Counted from the first letter of the stretch, positions 50,866-60,913 are shown. The stretch is DNA of 64,000 nucleotides from Pseudolactococcus piscium (GCF_002441695.1 NZ_JXJW01000012.1:22816-86815), one strand, 5' to 3'. The notes: a model not told the origin generated them from the sequence alone. Numbers and translations are program-made.

Positions 50866-52337
50866 TACAGCATCGGCCCAATTAATCTTGCAATACCTTC
50901 TTTAAACTTAATGACTGCCGAACGTTGTGCATAGCGCTCCAGCGTTAATTGCTGACTCACTTTGACATCATCTAAGAAGTTCTTTCGGAGTTGCTGTGCA
51001 AATTCACGATCATAGATGACCATATTACCCTCGAAATCAAGCATGAAACTCCGATAGTCAAAGTTGGCCGAGCCTACAGAGGCAAAACTACCATCGACGA
51101 TAATTGTTTTAGCATGTACAAACCCCATTTCATAAGTATAAACCTCAGCACCATAGGCGACTAAACTGCCACTATAATAGTAAGTTGCCCAATAAACAAA
51201 GGGATGATCTGGCTTATTTGGAATCAGTAATTTGACCTTGACACCACTAAGCAGTGCAAGTTTCAAGGCCTCATGAATGGCATCATCTGGGATATAATAG
51301 GGCGTTTGAATGATGATTTCATCCTCAGCACCATTAATCATTTTCAAATAGGTCATCTTAATCTGTTCACGTTTACTATCTGGACCACTTGTGACAAACT
51401 GAGCTGTCAGATTACCAGATGCTTTGGTCTCAGGAAAATAACACCTGGACTCTGTAATTTCATGTTGATGCTGGCTATTCCAATCCATGATGAAGCGATT
51501 TTGAAGCGAATAAACCACATCTCCTGTCACACGCAAATGATTGTCACGCCAATAGCCAAATTTTTTGGTTATCGACACATATTCATCCCCAATGTTAAAC
51601 CCACCGGTATAGCCAATTTGGCCATCGATGACAACAATTTTTCGGTGCAAGCGGTAGTTTGTTCTAGGATTGATCAAAGGCAGAATAAGCGGAAAGAAAT
51701 AAACAACTTCTCCACCAGCTGCAATAAGGTCTTTAAAATGGCGATGTTTGGTCCCATTTGATCCCCATGAGTCGATCAAAACACGCACCTCAACGCCACG
51801 TTTTCTGGCTGCAATCAAGGCAGCCGTTACTTCCTTACCGATATTATCCATCCTGAAAATATAGTATTCCACATGAATATGGTGGCTTGCTTTTGCAATA
51901 TCCGCAATTAAGGCGTCAAACTTTTCTCGCCCATCTGTAAATAAGCTAACCCCAGTATTCATGGAAACTAGTGATTCTTCTGAGATAAATAGCATATGTA
52001 GTAACTGGCCAATCACATGATTGTCTGTGATCTTGGTTAAAAATTTATCCTCGGAATAGGCCTTTTTAGCACGTTCAATTTCTGCTTTGAACCCATGTTT
52101 AAGCTGTGACTTCAACTCAAAAATTCGATAATCAGAGATGCCCCGACCAATTAAGATATATAAAATAAAGCCAAATATTGGTAGGACATTCACCACAAAT
52201 AGCCACGACCATGTGGATGACGTGCTTTTTCGCTCCCTAAAAATAATCACTAGCGATAGCATGATATTAATAAAGAAAATAACGGTGCTAACATGTGTTC
52301 TAATAAATGTCAAAATAGTCTCTAAAATACTAATCAT
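50865..52337 (-). CDS. cls: Cardiolipin synthase
   Basis: Joins two phosphatidylglycerols into cardiolipin and glycerol at the membrane. The 490-residue protein has two N-terminal membrane helices (about residues 8-28 and 40-58) and two phospholipase D motifs: HRKIVVIDGQIGYTGG (about 228-243) and HAKTIIVDGSFASVGSANFD (about 405-424). Length and layout are typical. The PurBox for guaC overlaps its stop codon. Confidence 0.92.
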   Translation of the reverse strand: MISILETILTFIRTHVSTVIFFINIMLSLVIIFRERKSTSSTWSWLFVVNVLPIFGFILYILIGRGISDYRIFELKSQLKHGFKAEIERAKKAYSEDKFLTKITDNHVIGQLLHMLFISEESLVSMNTGVSLFTDGREKFDALIADIAKASHHIHVEYYIFRMDNIGKEVTAALIAARKRGVEVRVLIDSWGSNGTKHRHFKDLIAAGGEVVYFFPLILPLINPRTNYRLHRKIVVIDGQIGYTGGFNIGDEYVSITKKFGYWRDNHLRVTGDVVYSLQNRFIMDWNSQHQHEITESRCYFPETKASGNLTAQFVTSGPDSKREQIKMTYLKMINGAEDEIIIQTPYYIPDDAIHEALKLALLSGVKVKLLIPNKPDHPFVYWATYYYSGSLVAYGAEVYTYEMGFVHAKTIIVDGSFASVGSANFDYRSFMLDFEGNMVIYDREFAQQLRKNFLDDVKVSQQLTLERYAQRSAVIKFKEGIARLIGPML

Positions 52338-52513
52338 TCTTCAATTCTAGCATATTGTCACTAAAAATGAGTGAAAAAAATAGGAAAAAGAAATTGACAC
52401 GATTACTCATCATGTTATTATCATAACAACAGCTACCTATCATTCTTTAAGTCATGATCCATTATTTTTTACCTAAGTCTATCATTTAGCACAAAGTATA
52501 GTACAATAGAGGT

Positions 52514-53182
52514 ATGTTAGAAACACAAAACGGGCTTCGAAAGCCAACAATTTATGAGAGTTTTTTTTATTTTACGCTCTCCCTACTGATAAATGCCATT
52601 GGGAATGGACTGACTGTAGCAACAAATATGGGCTCTAGCATGTGGACCGCATCTGCTGCAAATATCGCTTATGACTTTAATTTTTCGATTTCCTGGGTAC
52701 TCATTCTTTATGGTGGCTCACAGATTTTTATCAATATATTACTGACTAGAAAAATTGATTTACCCCGTATTGCTGGCAATATCATCTTTATTAGCTTCTT
52801 TGGCCCATTTGTTGGGATATTCAAGCAGCTCTTTCTGGATTTAGGGTTTGCTAGTCTGTCCTTACCAGCTAAAATTTTCTTTGATATTATTGGTATTTGC
52901 TTCGTCGCAATTGCGATTTCTATCTATCAACGGCTAAACTTGATTTTACATCCAGGTGATGAAATGACAAATATCTTGAGATTCCAATATTTTAAGGGCA
53001 ATGCGAATCTTGCCCAATGGACTAACTTTTCAATTCCTGTCATCGTTATCATCTGCTTAAGTCTCATCTTTAAACAGATTGTCGCAGTCAACGTCGGAAC
53101 AGCTGTCGCGCTCTTTTTCCAAGGGGCGTTAATTAATTATGCTGACCAACTCATCTTTCCTAAATTAAAGCATCGCTTATAA
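52514..53182 (+). CDS. YczE/YyaS/YitT-like membrane protein
   Basis: A 222-residue integral membrane protein with six to seven helices and the pattern seen in the YczE group (NAIGNGLTVATNMGSSMWTA near the start, LHPGDEMTNIL in the middle). Function unknown. The ATG lies only 6 bases after a TACAAT -10-like element (52502-52507), so its leader is very short or absent; AGAGG between them is too close to act as a normal ribosome-binding site. Confidence 0.7.
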   Translation: MLETQNGLRKPTIYESFFYFTLSLLINAIGNGLTVATNMGSSMWTASAANIAYDFNFSISWVLILYGGSQIFINILLTRKIDLPRIAGNIIFISFFGPFVGIFKQLFLDLGFASLSLPAKIFFDIIGICFVAIAISIYQRLNLILHPGDEMTNILRFQYFKGNANLAQWTNFSIPVIVIICLSLIFKQIVAVNVGTAVALFFQGALINYADQLIFPKLKHRL

Positions 53183-53208
53183 GCCAGTTTCCTTGGTTAA
53201 CAGTCATC

Positions 53209-53242
53209 AAAAAAATCTTGATCAGATGGTCAAGATTTTTTT
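53209..53242. terminator. Bidirectional terminator
   Basis: AAAAAAATCTTGA / TCAAGATTTTTTT with an 8-base loop, between the YczE-like gene and the converging P-loop kinase gene. Confidence 0.85.
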
Positions 53243-53276
53243 GATTGGTAAATTCAGACACAACTACTCCTTATAG

Positions 53277-53792
53277 TTAGGATAAAAAACGTATCACGTC
53301 TTGTTTATTTTTTAGGATAATCAGTTCGGTATTTGCTGAGCGCTGATTAACTGCAGTCAAAATCTTGGGGCGTTCTTTGCGATTAAAAGAGCCTACAAAA
53401 TATAAGAAAGCGACATAATCTCGACTAAATAGGCGCTCTTCAAAATGCACTGCCATATCAGGTCGTGTACTTTTATCTCTACGAAACCGAAGAGAACGCC
53501 TAAAGACACGCATCACACAAAGCCAAGCAGGAAAATCTAGCCAAATGATCGTGTCGGCCTCAGCCACACGTTCTGGGAGACTGCTAGCATAATTACCATC
53601 TATTACCCACGTTTCTTTTGACAGTATCTTTTTTTGTTCTGCTAGAAACAGGGAACGATCTAGCATTTCTCCTTTTGGTAGATGAAAGATGTGGTCCAGA
53701 TGGTATAGGGGTAAATTCAAGTTCTGACTTACCTGTCTGGATAAGACAGATTTACCTGCACCTGAAATACCGATCACGATTATTTTTTTCAT
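53277..53792 (-). CDS. P-loop NTPase, adenylate-kinase-like 'topology modulation' family
   Basis: A 171-residue nucleotide-binding protein with P-loop IGISGAGKS (about residues 6-14), YHLDHIFHLPKGE, a WVIDGNYASSLPER block and LRFRRDKSTRP. This is the FlaR-like group named 'DNA topology modulation protein', whose members look like small kinases; the true substrate is unknown. Single gene between two terminators. Confidence 0.78.
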   Translation of the reverse strand: MKKIIVIGISGAGKSVLSRQVSQNLNLPLYHLDHIFHLPKGEMLDRSLFLAEQKKILSKETWVIDGNYASSLPERVAEADTIIWLDFPAWLCVMRVFRRSLRFRRDKSTRPDMAVHFEERLFSRDYVAFLYFVGSFNRKERPKILTAVNQRSANTELIILKNKQDVIRFLS

Positions 53793-53838
53793 ATCTTATA
53801 TCATACACTAATCTCTTTAAATAAACTTGAATAGATCA

Positions 53839-53860
53839 AAAAAAGCCCTTAGGCTTTTTT
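53839..53860 (-). terminator. purMN terminator
   Basis: AAAAAAGCC / GGCTTTTTT with a 4-base loop, directly after the purN stop. Confidence 0.85.
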
Positions 53861-53870
53861 GAGAAGTCAA

Positions 53871-54416
53871 TCAATTACGCAATACCCTTGATAGGACCTG
53901 AGGATAGAGCAGATATTCCATCTCATGAATTCTTGCTTCAAATGTTTCAAGTGTATCATCAGACAAAATCGGTACACGTTCCTGGACAATGATTTCCCCT
54001 GTATCGACACCCGCATCGACATAATGGATGGTAACACCACTTTGTGATACGCCAGCATCAAAGGCATCGTCGATACCATGTGCACCTGGAAATTCAGGCA
54101 GGTAAGCAGGGTGAATATTGATGATACGCCCCTCATAAGCGGCAAGTAAGGTCGGACTGACGATTTTCATATAGCCCGCCAGTACAACCAAATCTATCTC
54201 AAATTCTGCTAAAAGTGCTAAAATGGCTGATTCATAGGCGACTTTATCCGCAAATTCTTTTAGTTCAAATGTCACATGCTCAATGCCTAGCAGGTCGGCG
54301 CGTTCAAGCACACCCGCCTGTCGTTTATCGGAAAATAAGAGGGCAACTGGTATCTCATTTTTAACTAGATTCTCAAAATTCGTTCCAGAACCACTAGCAA
54401 AAACCGCTATCTTCAT
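53871..54416 (-). CDS. purN: Phosphoribosylglycinamide formyltransferase
   Basis: Adds a formyl group from 10-formyltetrahydrofolate to GAR, the third step of purine synthesis. A 181-residue protein with [12 protein letters not shown] (about residues 6-17), [22 protein letters not shown] (catalytic Asn-His, about 103-114) and the [13 protein letters not shown] loop (catalytic Asp). It overlaps purM by 4 bases (ATGA) and shares its PurR-type promoter. Confidence 0.95.
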   Translation of the reverse strand: MKIAVFASGSGTNFENLVKNEIPVALLFSDKRQAGVLERADLLGIEHVTFELKEFADKVAYESAILALLAEFEIDLVVLAGYMKIVSPTLLAAYEGRIINIHPAYLPEFPGAHGIDDAFDAGVSQSGVTIHYVDAGVDTGEIIVQERVPILSDDTLETFEARIHEMEYLLYPQVLSRVLRN

Positions 54417-55435
54417 TTGATAATGACCGCTTCAGTCTGACGCGTAACGATTTGACCAATTTCAAAGCATTGATCATGAAGCAGTGCCTTAGCTTGTGCG
54501 ACATGCTCTGGTGAAATGGCAAGTACCATACCAAGACCCATATTGAAAATCTCAAACATTTCCTCATGCTTGAGGTTACCCGTTTTCTCTAGTAGCTCAA
54601 AAATCGGTAGGATATCCCATGTCCCCTCTGTAATTTCTGCAGCTAAGGCATCACCAAACATACGTGGAATGTTTTCTATGAATCCACCACCTGTAATATG
54701 TGAAATACCATTGATCACGCCTACTTTTACCAAAGGTAATAGTGCTTCAACATAAATTTTTGTTGGTGTTAGCAGGTTATCTATCAAAACTTGCCCATCA
54801 AGTTCAGGCATTTTCGCAGTTAAATCTGTTTCAGCAAAGACCTTACGAACAAGTGAAAACCCATTTGAATGAATACCAGAAGAGGCCAGGCCTAGTAAGA
54901 TGTCACCAGCTGCAATTTTTTCTCCAGTGATGATCTCTGATTTTTCAGCAACACCAACAGCAAAGCCAGCCAAGTCATAGTCATCTTCACCGTACATACC
55001 AGGCATTTCAGCAGTTTCGCCACCTACAAGGGCAGCATTAGCTTGTACACAACCTTCGGCAACACCCGCAACAACTTGCTCTAGTTTTTCAGGAATATTC
55101 TTACCTGTTGCAATATAGTCAAGGAAATAGAGAGGCTCAGCGCCAGCCGCGATAATGTCATTCACACACATCGCCACACAGTCTATCCCAATCGTGTCAT
55201 GCTTATCAGCTTCAATCGCAAGTAGGAGTTTTGTGCCAACACCGTCTGTACCAGAGACTAAAACGGGTTCTTTTACTCCTGTCGTTGTGAGATCAAACAT
55301 CCCACCAAAGCCACCTAAGGCACCCATGACCCCAAGACGTTCAGTTCGTTTAACGTGTTTTTTGATACGTTCAACAACTTCATAACCAGCTTCAACATCA
55401 ACTCCAGCTTGCGCATAAGCATTTTTTTCAGACAC
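54413..55435 (-). CDS. purM: Phosphoribosylformylglycinamidine cyclo-ligase (AIR synthetase)
   Basis: Closes the imidazole ring of AIR, using ATP, the fifth step of purine synthesis. The 340-residue protein has [17 protein letters not shown] at the start, [29 protein letters not shown] and [12 protein letters not shown] chose the GTG at 55435, which gives the family's normal N-terminus; another GTG at 55468 follows AAAAAGG and is only 15 bases past the predicted transcript start, so the longer form is possible. It is translationally coupled to purN. Confidence 0.94.
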   Translation of the reverse strand: MSEKNAYAQAGVDVEAGYEVVERIKKHVKRTERLGVMGALGGFGGMFDLTTTGVKEPVLVSGTDGVGTKLLLAIEADKHDTIGIDCVAMCVNDIIAAGAEPLYFLDYIATGKNIPEKLEQVVAGVAEGCVQANAALVGGETAEMPGMYGEDDYDLAGFAVGVAEKSEIITGEKIAAGDILLGLASSGIHSNGFSLVRKVFAETDLTAKMPELDGQVLIDNLLTPTKIYVEALLPLVKVGVINGISHITGGGFIENIPRMFGDALAAEITEGTWDILPIFELLEKTGNLKHEEMFEIFNMGLGMVLAISPEHVAQAKALLHDQCFEIGQIVTRQTEAVIIK

Positions 55436-55489
55436 TCTTGATTCCAACTTTCTTTTGTTTAAGGCCACTTAATAATAGCCTTTTTTAAT

Positions 55490-55565
55490 AGTATAGGCTT
55501 ATTTTCATCAAAAAAAGCAAAAAACCTATCATTTCTGATAGATTTAATGGGTAATGTTCGGTTTT
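55490..55565 (-). promoter_or_regulatory. purMN promoter with PurBox
   Basis: PurBox AAAACCGAACATT (minus strand, 55553-55565) fits AWWWCCGAACWWT exactly. The -10 TATACT (55490-55495) gives a start near 55483, so the PurBox centre is at about -76, the position used by PurR in L. lactis. It lies between the DUF1934 stop and that gene's terminator. Confidence 0.75.
55531..55552 (-). terminator. Terminator of the E1/DUF1934 operon
   Basis: CTATCA-GAAA-TGATAG followed by GTTTTTT on the minus strand. It sits between the PurBox and the purM -10. Confidence 0.8.
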
Positions 55566-55946
55566 TTAGTCTGAGAAACGGACTTCAAGGGCATACTGAG
55601 CGATTTGGGTCGCACCTTGACAAAACTGGTACTCTGTTTTAAAGCCATCAGACAAAGCCTCATGTGAGTTTGTTGTCACATCAAATACTTGCTGACCGAC
55701 AGGTGTTGCGATTGCTGTCCTTGTCGCCACTTTTGGATGCAATTTGATAATCGTACTTGGACTAGAAAATCTGGTAATCGTCAACATCTCATCATCGTAT
55801 TTCATGACGACTTTTTCAGATAATTCATTTTGGTAAACTAAAAAATGACTGTCATTTTTCTGATGGTAGTCACCAGAGACAACTTCTCGAATGACTTCCG
55901 TCTGCTCATCAATTTTGATAAGATTATGAATGGTAATTTGTGTCAT
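55566..55946 (-). CDS. DUF1934-family protein
   Basis: A 126-residue protein predicted to be mostly beta-strands (YwiB-like DUF1934 barrel, lipocalin-like). Function unknown. It starts directly after the E1 beta stop (TAAATG) and is the last gene of that operon. Confidence 0.65.
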   Translation of the reverse strand: MTQITIHNLIKIDEQTEVIREVVSGDYHQKNDSHFLVYQNELSEKVVMKYDDEMLTITRFSSPSTIIKLHPKVATRTAIATPVGQQVFDVTTNSHEALSDGFKTEYQFCQGATQIAQYALEVRFSD

Positions 55947-56903
55947 TTAGTCATCCCTCAATAATGTGTCGATTGCTTCTGAAATCTCAATTTCAGTCGG
56001 TACCTGCCCTAATTCAACAGATTTGGCAGCAGAGATAGGCATAAATTTCCCACCTAATCGCTTAATTTTGCCACTGAATCCTGCTTCAATCAGTTGCGCT
56101 AAAATTTCTGCTGAAATACCAGATTGCTTAGTTGCTTCTGTCAGAATTAAAACACGGCCAGTTTTCTTAGCAGATGATGCTAATGTATCAATATCCAAGG
56201 GTGAAATCGTAATTGGGTCGACGATTTCTATGGAGCAACTCGCTTTTTCAACGACTGTCTTTGCCACTTCTACCATCCTACCGACGGCAATGATGGTCAG
56301 ATCATCTCCCGATACGACCGTTTTTGCTTGTCCTAGAGGCACTTCATATAACTCATCTGGTACATGTGCCGAAGTTTTATACAATGATTTTGGTTCAAAA
56401 ATGAGAACAGGATTATTATTTCTCACTGCTGAAACCAGGATACCTTTAGCATCATAAGCATTAGCAGGCATGGCAACAATCAGACCAGGCACATGTGAGA
56501 ACCAGTTTTCAAAGCTCTGAGAGTGTTGCGCACTAGCACCTGTTCCAGATCCACTTGCCGCACGTATCACCATGGGCACAGACTGTTCACCATTTGATAG
56601 GAAATGAATTTTAGCTGCTTCATTAACGATTTGATCGACGGCAACCGTCAAGAAATCAGAAAATTGGATTTCTAGAATCGGTCTTTTTCCTAAAAGCGCT
56701 GATCCAGTTGCAACACCGGTAATGGCTGCCTCTGAAATCGGCGTGTCTAAAACGCGATCAGGAAAATCAGCAACCAATCCTTTTGTGACACCAAATCCGC
56801 CGCCATAAGTCCCAACATCCTCTCCTAGAATATAGGCTTCAGGTATGGTCGTCAATAGTTGACGTAAGCCTTCATTTAGTGCCTGTAAATAGGTTTTATT
56901 CAC
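55947..56903 (-). CDS. 2-oxo-acid dehydrogenase E1 component, beta subunit
   Basis: A 318-residue transketolase-like beta subunit: ILGEDVGTYGGGFGVT (about residues 21-36), DTPISEAAITGVATGSAL, PILEIQFSDF and the QHSQSFENWFSHVPGL active-site histidine block. With the alpha subunit it decarboxylates pyruvate or acetoin on thiamine diphosphate. It starts with GTG, 8 bases inside the end of the alpha gene. Neither E2 nor E3 follows, so the pair depends on components encoded elsewhere or works alone. Confidence 0.85.
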   Translation of the reverse strand: MNKTYLQALNEGLRQLLTTIPEAYILGEDVGTYGGGFGVTKGLVADFPDRVLDTPISEAAITGVATGSALLGKRPILEIQFSDFLTVAVDQIVNEAAKIHFLSNGEQSVPMVIRAASGSGTGASAQHSQSFENWFSHVPGLIVAMPANAYDAKGILVSAVRNNNPVLIFEPKSLYKTSAHVPDELYEVPLGQAKTVVSGDDLTIIAVGRMVEVAKTVVEKASCSIEIVDPITISPLDIDTLASSAKKTGRVLILTEATKQSGISAEILAQLIEAGFSGKIKRLGGKFMPISAAKSVELGQVPTEIEISEAIDTLLRDD

Positions 56904-57849
56904 TATAAACCGCCTTCCAAATGTCTACTGGACTGATGGTATCTGCATCTGATAAGGCCTGCTCGGCTTCAGATGCTAATTTTTGATAGGTTTTTTCATC
57001 AATCAAGGCAATCTCTTCTGCTGAAATATCGTAATCAGCGATCAAGGTTTCTCGTAATTTTTTGATTGGATCTTCCCAGTTGAAAAATTCATCTGGTGTT
57101 CTGTATTGCTCAATGTCTGAGCGAGAGTGGCCCTTAAAGCGATAAGTCACCGCCTCTATTAAAACAGGGCCTTTTTTGACTGCATCTTGTGCTTGTAAAA
57201 ATGTCTCATGTACAGCAAAGACATCCTGTCCATCGACCTTAAAGGTCGCCATATTATAATTTTTAGCACGCTCAGAAATACTGCCTGCAATCATGACTGA
57301 GGCATCACTCGACATTGCGTATTGATTGTTCTCAACGACAAAGATGATGGGTAACTCCCAAATACTTGCCAAGTTTAAACTCTCATGAAAGGTACCTTCA
57401 TTTGTCGAGCCATCTCCTGAAAAGCAGACCACAATATTGTCTGAATGATCCATCTTCAAGGCCTGTCCTAGGCCAAGTGCGACAGGATAATTGCCGCCAA
57501 CAATCCCATTCCCACCAAAATTACCAACTGTGATATCACTGATATGCATAGAGCCACCATGACCACCATTTGTCCCTGTTTGCTTACCAAAAATTTCTGC
57601 AAACATGGGATAAGTCTCAGTCCCTTTAGCAATGGCATGCCCGTGGTTGCGGTGTGTCGACAGGATTAAATCTGATGGCACGAGCAAATCACAAATCGCT
57701 GTTGCAATCGCTTCTTGTCCATTATATAGATGTGTCGTGCCATAGAGATGACCCGCACGATTTTTATCATCAATTATATTTTCAAATTGTCGAATGCGAA
57801 TCATCATTTCATACCAACTCAGTGCACGACGCTTATTTATTTTTTGCAT
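56896..57849 (-). CDS. 2-oxo-acid/acetoin dehydrogenase E1 component, alpha subunit
   Basis: A 317-residue thiamine-diphosphate-binding alpha subunit with HRNHGHAIAKG, GGHGGSMHI, GDGSTNEGTFHESLNLA (the GDG half of the cofactor motif, about residues 143-159) and VENNQYAMS (the NN half), plus RGHSRSD-type RFKGHSRSDIEQYRTPDE loop. It is about the length of acetoin dehydrogenase or Gram-positive PDH alpha. I chose ATG 57849 (MQKINKRRALS), with GGGAAGG 4 bases upstream. Substrate (pyruvate or acetoin) cannot be settled. Confidence 0.85.
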   Translation of the reverse strand: MQKINKRRALSWYEMMIRIRQFENIIDDKNRAGHLYGTTHLYNGQEAIATAICDLLVPSDLILSTHRNHGHAIAKGTETYPMFAEIFGKQTGTNGGHGGSMHISDITVGNFGGNGIVGGNYPVALGLGQALKMDHSDNIVVCFSGDGSTNEGTFHESLNLASIWELPIIFVVENNQYAMSSDASVMIAGSISERAKNYNMATFKVDGQDVFAVHETFLQAQDAVKKGPVLIEAVTYRFKGHSRSDIEQYRTPDEFFNWEDPIKKLRETLIADYDISAEEIALIDEKTYQKLASEAEQALSDADTISPVDIWKAVYSE

Positions 57850-58098
57850 AATACCTTCCCTTATTTTTTTGTCAAAACTTGCTATATAATTCTCTAACAC
57901 TAGCAAGTTCCAAAAGAACACATGTAAATCTATTATACGCTATTTTGGAGAAAATTTCGTGACAATCAGATTAAAACTTTTCTTAAATTTATTTGGTATA
58001 ACTCAATATTTTTTCAAATTTAGCATATCCTAATCTTGTGCTACTTTTAGCAAATTAAGGTATAATATAGATACTTGCAGTCCATTAGAAAGGGTAGT

Positions 58099-59427
58099 AT
58101 GCCTCATAAGAAATTAGAAAAAGTTTTTCGTGACCCAGTCCATAATTATATTGCCGTTAGTAACCAGGTCATTTATGATCTAATTGGTACTTCAGAGTTT
58201 CAAAGATTACGTCGTATCAAACAACTCGGCACATCCAGCTATACCTTTCATGGTGCCGAACATAGTCGTTTTGCACACTGTCTAGGTGTTTATCATATCG
58301 CCAAACAAATCACAGATATGTTTACCAAAAACTATCCAGACGTTTGGAACTCAGAAGAAAATCTGGTCACCCAATGTGCTGCCCTACTTCATGATGTTGG
58401 TCATGGTGCCTTCTCCCATACTTTTGAAGGCATATTTGATACAGACCATGAAGCCATTACCGTTAGTATCATTACTAGCCCAGAAACTGAGGTCAATGCT
58501 GTTTTACGTAAAGTAGCACCTGATTTCCCTGAAAAAGTGGCAAGTGTCATCACCCATCAATATGCCAATCAGCAAGTTGTCCAGCTCATCTCGAGTCAAA
58601 TAGATGCTGACCGTATGGACTATCTCTTACGTGATTCTTACTATACAGGTGCGACCTATGGTGAATTTGATCTGACGCGTATTATGCGCGTCATCACACC
58701 TGTCGAAAACGGCATTGCCTTTAAAATCCAAGGCATGCATGCTGTTGAAGATTATATCGTTAGTCGCTTTCAAATGTACATGCAAGTTTATTTCCACCCG
58801 GCTAGTCGTGCCATGGAAGTGTTGCTGCATCAACTTTTGAAACGAGCTAAAGTACTCTATCCGACACAAAAAACGTATTTCGATACGACCAGTCCACGTC
58901 TAGTCCCTTTTTTTGAAAAGCACTTTACTTTGTCTGATTATTTACACCTTGATGATGGTGTCATGACGACCTATTTTCAAAATTGGCAAACACATCCTGA
59001 TCCGATTTTATCTGATTTGAGTAAGGCTTTCGTCAATCGTAAATTATCGAAATCGATCAAGTACGATCATGCAGATGAACAAGATTTGGACATACTTCGT
59101 GACATTATTGAAAAAATCGGCTTTGATAAGACGTATTATACAGCCGTCCATTCAAATTTTGATTTACCCTACGATCTCTACCGTCCAGAAATCAAGTCAC
59201 CTAGGACACAGATAGAAATTATGCAAAAGGATGGAACCTTAACTGAGCTATCTGAGTTGTCTAGCTTAGTAAAATCTTTAACAGGGACGACTCACGGTGA
59301 TAGTCGCTTCTACTTTCCAAGAGAAATCCTTAATCCAGATACACTTTTCAAAGCAGAACAAGAAGCATTTACCAGCTATATCAAAAATGACCACTTTTTA
59401 GGAAAGAAAGGAATTGAGTCTAAATAA
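58099..59427 (+). CDS. HD-domain phosphohydrolase (YwfO-like, dGTPase-related)
   Basis: A 442-residue HD-superfamily metal-dependent phosphohydrolase. It begins VFRDPVHNYIAV (PVHN signature), has SRFAHCLGVYHIA (His ligand, about residues 55-67), LLHDVGHGAFSHTFE (HD motif, about 102-116) and DADRMDYLLRDSYYTG. Relatives hydrolyse dNTPs or related nucleotides. I chose ATG 58099, 4 bases after AAAGGG; a TATAAT at 58061-58066 is its likely -10. Confidence 0.87.
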   Translation: MPHKKLEKVFRDPVHNYIAVSNQVIYDLIGTSEFQRLRRIKQLGTSSYTFHGAEHSRFAHCLGVYHIAKQITDMFTKNYPDVWNSEENLVTQCAALLHDVGHGAFSHTFEGIFDTDHEAITVSIITSPETEVNAVLRKVAPDFPEKVASVITHQYANQQVVQLISSQIDADRMDYLLRDSYYTGATYGEFDLTRIMRVITPVENGIAFKIQGMHAVEDYIVSRFQMYMQVYFHPASRAMEVLLHQLLKRAKVLYPTQKTYFDTTSPRLVPFFEKHFTLSDYLHLDDGVMTTYFQNWQTHPDPILSDLSKAFVNRKLSKSIKYDHADEQDLDILRDIIEKIGFDKTYYTAVHSNFDLPYDLYRPEIKSPRTQIEIMQKDGTLTELSELSSLVKSLTGTTHGDSRFYFPREILNPDTLFKAEQEAFTSYIKNDHFLGKKGIESK

Positions 59428-59509
59428 TAAATACAGCTAAATAGACTGACTTATTTTTTAATAGGCCAGTTTATGTAACTTATCCCCTATTTAACTCATC
59501 ATACATCAT

Positions 59510-60322
59510 ATGTCTATTAAACTTGTTGCCATCGATATCGATGGTACTCTTGTCAACAATAACCGAGAAATTACCCCTCAAGTCTTTGAGGCAATCCAAC
59601 AAGCTAAAGCTGCTGGCGTCAAAATTGTGATCGCCACTGGACGCCCACTGCTCGGTGTTAAAACGATACTAACAGAGTTAAACCTGCTAGATGAAGGTGA
59701 CTATGTCATTACCTATAATGGGGCACTAGTCCAAGCGACCGCAACTGGGGAAGCATTTATTGATGAACCCTTAACTTATGATGACTACCTCGATATTGAG
59801 ATGGAAAGTCGTCGCCTTGATACACCGTTGCACTCAATCACCATGTCAGCAGTCTATACACATAATCGAAATATTAGTAAGTATTCTGTAAACGAAGCTT
59901 ATATTACTGGCCTGCCTTTAAAATATCGGACAGCCGAAGAGATGAACAAACATGAGTTAGTCAAGATGATGTATATTGATGAACCAGAAAAACTTGACCA
60001 AACGATTCAAAAACTCCCAAAACGATTCTGGGAGCGCTATAATATTGTCAAATCAACACCATTCTACCTGGAAATATTAAATAAAAATGCTAGTAAAGGT
60101 TTAGCTGTACAACATCTGGCAAATAAGCTAGGTATTTCATATGATGAAACGATGGCTATCGGTGATGAAGAAAATGACCGTTCCATGTTAGAAGCGGTTG
60201 GTAATCCGGTAGTGATGGAAAATGGTAATCCAGAACTTAAAAAAATTGCTAAATATATTACCAAATCTAACGAGGCCTCTGGTGTAGCACATGCTATCAA
60301 TGAGTGGGTACTCAATAATTAA
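59510..60322 (+). CDS. Cof-type HAD-IIB sugar phosphatase (YidA-like)
   Basis: A 270-residue HAD phosphatase: nucleophile AIDIDGTLVNN (about residues 7-17), motif II ATGRPL, Lys in NKNASKGLAVQHL (about 190-202) and GDEENDRSMLEAVG (about 215-228). The C2B cap places it with the Cof/YidA enzymes acting on sugar phosphates or FMN-like compounds. No ribosome-binding site is visible before the ATG, which is unusual for this window. A TetR gene follows 18 bases later. Confidence 0.88.
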   Translation: MSIKLVAIDIDGTLVNNNREITPQVFEAIQQAKAAGVKIVIATGRPLLGVKTILTELNLLDEGDYVITYNGALVQATATGEAFIDEPLTYDDYLDIEMESRRLDTPLHSITMSAVYTHNRNISKYSVNEAYITGLPLKYRTAEEMNKHELVKMMYIDEPEKLDQTIQKLPKRFWERYNIVKSTPFYLEILNKNASKGLAVQHLANKLGISYDETMAIGDEENDRSMLEAVGNPVVMENGNPELKKIAKYITKSNEASGVAHAINEWVLNN

Positions 60323-60340
60323 ACTTCCTGGAGGAAAACA

Positions 60341-60913
60341 ATGGCACGAAAAAAAGTCATTACAAAAGATATATTACTTGATTATGGGCTGCAATACTTA
60401 AAAGCCTATGGCTTTGACTCTTTCACAGCCCGAGATGTTGCCAATAAATTTGGCATTTCAACGCAACCAATCTATAGTGAATACCGTAATATGACCGAAT
60501 ATAGAAGGGAAGTCCTTAAACATGCCTTCTATTATATGTTTGATACCAAATTAAGTGAGACCTATGCAGCAGATCCACTCATTTCATTTCCCATTGCTTT
60601 CGTTCGGTTTTCAGAAGAAAATCCAAATCTCTATCATGCCTTATTTATCAAAGGATTTGCTTATAAAAAAGTCATGTATGACTACTCTTTAGCCCATTAC
60701 AAAAAATTAGTTGCAACCGCCGCTAACTATCAGTATTTAACTGAACAACAAGTAGAAAACCTGCACTTACGTACTTGGATTGCTGTTAATGGTACGGCTG
60801 CTTCAAGTATTTCAGAGATATGTCACTTTGATGAAGACTATCTACAGTTTATATTTGAGGAAATTATCACCAATATGCTGAAAGATCCTAATGCCACACC
60901 TAGCAGACCCTGA
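60341..60913 (+). CDS. TetR/AcrR family transcriptional regulator
   Basis: A 190-residue regulator with an N-terminal TetR helix-turn-helix (FTARDVANKFGISTQPIYSEYRN, about residues 28-50) and an aromatic-rich C-terminal domain. GGAGG upstream of the ATG at 60341 fixes the start. It is co-directional with the Cof-type phosphatase gene, 18 bases apart, and may control it or the HD gene. Ligand unknown. Confidence 0.83.
   Translation: MARKKVITKDILLDYGLQYLKAYGFDSFTARDVANKFGISTQPIYSEYRNMTEYRREVLKHAFYYMFDTKLSETYAADPLISFPIAFVRFSEENPNLYHALFIKGFAYKKVMYDYSLAHYKKLVATAANYQYLTEQQVENLHLRTWIAVNGTAASSISEICHFDEDYLQFIFEEIITNMLKDPNATPSRP

Noticed and set aside
60600..60615. CCGAAC (minus strand) within the second TetR gene as a PurBox
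   Set aside because: Flanks do not fit the consensus and it is inside a coding region.
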